Shown here: positions 6,433 through 7,728 of the stretch, in pieces
Position numbering within the stretch: position 1 is the stretch's first letter
How the letters are laid out: every line of letters begins with the position of its first letter
Assembly (NCBI GenBank): GCA_947629075.1
Contig: CANRCI010000063.1
Coordinates: 1-7,728 of the forward strand
DNA length: 7,728 nucleotides
Source of the DNA: an uncultured Bacilli bacterium
GTDB lineage: Bacteria > Bacillota_I > Bacilli_A > RF39 > UBA660
Direction of reading: 5' to 3'
The notes under the pieces: generated by a model
Told to the model about the DNA's origin: nothing
What the model saw: only the letters and a program-made list of their open reading frames with translations
The model's database searches: none
Position numbers and translations under genes: made by a program

Positions 6433-7728
6433 CTTGTTTATTTTCTTCAAAAAAGGGAAGAATTATTAGCAATGGAAGGCAGGTGATAAGCCCAAAAATA
6501 TATCTAAATTCGGCATATACTGGTGTTGCTATCATCATTGTAATCCACAAACCAAGAAAAGGTGTGTATGCTATTAAAAATTTTCTTTTTTTGTAAGAAC
6601 TTAAAAAGTAACTTAACAACAATATTGAAAAAGCACTACCAGTACTAAAACAAATATTTTTAAAAGGAAAACTAGAAGAAGCGGTATAATCTATTACTTT
6701 AGTTAAAAATAAAGGCATAGTCGTTTTTATTTCTTTTCCATCGATAATTGCCCAATAGTTTACCTCTTGATACCAGTAACCTAAAGTTTGTGATAGATAT
6801 GATTCTGTATATATTTGCGGATTCTTTATTAAAAGTTTTAACCAAACTTCGATAAATTTTATTTTATTTTTTTCTATTTTTTTGTTATCAGTAAGTCCTT
6901 TTACAGGATCTGAAATATAAGGTAAATATTTATTTTTAATTTCCTTTATATTCATAACATCTTCTAGATAATGAAGACTATTTGTATCAATATTTCCATC
7001 GAGTGCTATTACTCTTGCTATTTGCTGTAGGGGAATAGATAATGATTCGGTAGTATTCGTTCTAGTGACATTTAGACTATCATACAGTGGACCTTTAACT
7101 AAAAAATAAACGATGAATAAAGCACTCATTATAAAAGCAAAAGTTTTTCTTTTGTTTTTATAAGTAACTAAGATAAAAGGTGTTATAAATAGAGCAATAT
7201 ATATGCCATTATTTCTAAAAAATAATAGCATCAACATGCCAATTATGAATACTGCATACTGTTTAACATTGCCATTATTTAAAGAAAATTCTATTAGCGA
7301 TATTAATATTAAAACAAAAGAACAACCAAATAAAACATCCTTCCAAATTGTAACGCTATAATGTGTATATTGTGGTAGAAAGGTATAGCACAACAATATA
7401 GCAATACATATTCTAATATCAATATTTTTTTTATATAAATAATTACATGAATAAGCAAATATTAAAGACATTACGAAAATCTGAAATATAATGTATAAGG
7501 CAATTGCCCAATTTTCGTTATGAAAAAGATTAATCCCAATATTATAAAATAATCCAACTAGTTGCGTATGTAAAAAAGGATGCCAATCAGAAAAAATCCC
7601 ATTTTTAATATTACTTAATTGCATATAAGAGTCATAGGATAATTTACCCGGGAAATAACGCCAAAGATAAATTAAATAACTGATAAATATTATAACCCAA
7701 GCTACTAATAATAAACTTTTTCTTTTTT
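6425..7728 (-). CDS. DUF6020-like multi-pass membrane protein, N-terminus beyond window
   Basis: The frame stays open to the right edge: 34 codons precede the ATG at 7624 and encode a membrane helix plus FPGKLSYDSY, so that ATG is internal. A total of 433 residues is visible. About ten hydrophobic helices are seen: residues 5-22, 74-94, 106-122, 131-147, 156-170, 175-191, 197-212, and after a large hydrophilic loop (about 214-345) 363-377, 382-404 and 408-426. Hallmarks are the first outside loop with PG-LSYDS (26-33) and SDWHPFLHT (46-54), then TIWKDVLFG (126-134) and near the end TPVYAEFRYIFGL. This pattern, with an Asp in the first loop, matches my memory of DUF6020 proteins, which resemble GT-C type glycosyltransferases using lipid-linked sugars; that activity is inference. 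The next gene downstream on the same strand encodes the FemABX enzyme, so a role in wall or surface polymer synthesis is plausible. Confidence 0.75.
   Translation of the reverse strand, partial: KRKSLLLVAWVIIFISYLIYLWRYFPGKLSYDSYMQLSNIKNGIFSDWHPFLHTQLVGLFYNIGINLFHNENWAIALYIIFQIFVMSLIFAYSCNYLYKKNIDIRICIAILLCYTFLPQYTHYSVTIWKDVLFGCSFVLILISLIEFSLNNGNVKQYAVFIIGMLMLLFFRNNGIYIALFITPFILVTYKNKRKTFAFIMSALFIVYFLVKGPLYDSLNVTRTNTTESLSIPLQQIARVIALDGNIDTNSLHYLEDVMNIKEIKNKYLPYISDPVKGLTDNKKIEKNKIKFIEVWLKLLIKNPQIYTESYLSQTLGYWYQEVNYWAIIDGKEIKTTMPLFLTKVIDYTASSSFPFKNICFSTGSAFSILLLSYFLSSYKKRKFLIAYTPFLGLWITMMIATPVYAEFRYIFGLITCLPLLIILPFFEENKQVY

Noticed and set aside
7622..7624. ATG as the start of the DUF6020-like gene
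   Set aside because: The frame continues upstream to the window edge and encodes a membrane helix plus a conserved-looking PG-LSYDS loop, so the gene is 5' truncated by the window.

Overview
The window looks like chromosomal DNA of a very AT-rich, low-GC Gram-positive bacterium (Bacillota or Mollicutes-like, probably a gut Bacilli lineage; this placement is inference). The reasons are AGGAG-type ribosome binding sites, a near-consensus TTGACA/TATAAT promoter, Sec-secreted proteins built of bacterial Ig-like (Big_2) domains, and a FemABX peptidoglycan-bridge enzyme, which means the cell makes a wall. I saw no in-frame TGA codon in the large genes, so genetic code 11 fits. No RNA gene, CRISPR array, transposase or phage gene is visible.

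Left part (1-4,333 and on to 5,100, + strand): an extracellular-assembly locus. The 3' end of a secreted protein (1-706) has two Ig-like domains and a C-terminal type-I dockerin with two calcium-binding loops. A possible 43-residue single-pass membrane protein follows (710-841). A strong sigma-A promoter (887-916) then drives a two-gene operon. Its first gene encodes a 1,130-residue surface protein: signal peptide, N-terminal cohesin-like domain, ten Ig-like domains and a C-terminal membrane anchor. The second gene overlaps it by one base (TAATG) and encodes a 255-residue protein: signal peptide, cohesin-like domain, remnant Ig-like domain and C-terminal anchor. The operon ends at a bidirectional terminator (5115-5147).

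Right part (5,158-7,728, - strand): two convergent cell-envelope genes. One is a complete FemABX-family aminoacyltransferase (408 residues) with its own promoter and a perfect AGGAGG site. Upstream of it lies a multi-pass membrane protein resembling the DUF6020 family; its N-terminus continues past the right edge.

Working model (inference): the dockerin protein is secreted without an anchor of its own and is held on the surface by the two neighbouring cohesins, one at the tip of a long Ig stalk and one close to the membrane. This would be a small cellulosome-like scaffold with no visible carbohydrate-active enzyme in the window. The FemABX and DUF6020-like genes concern the wall and envelope in which such proteins sit, but nothing in the sequence ties the two halves functionally.
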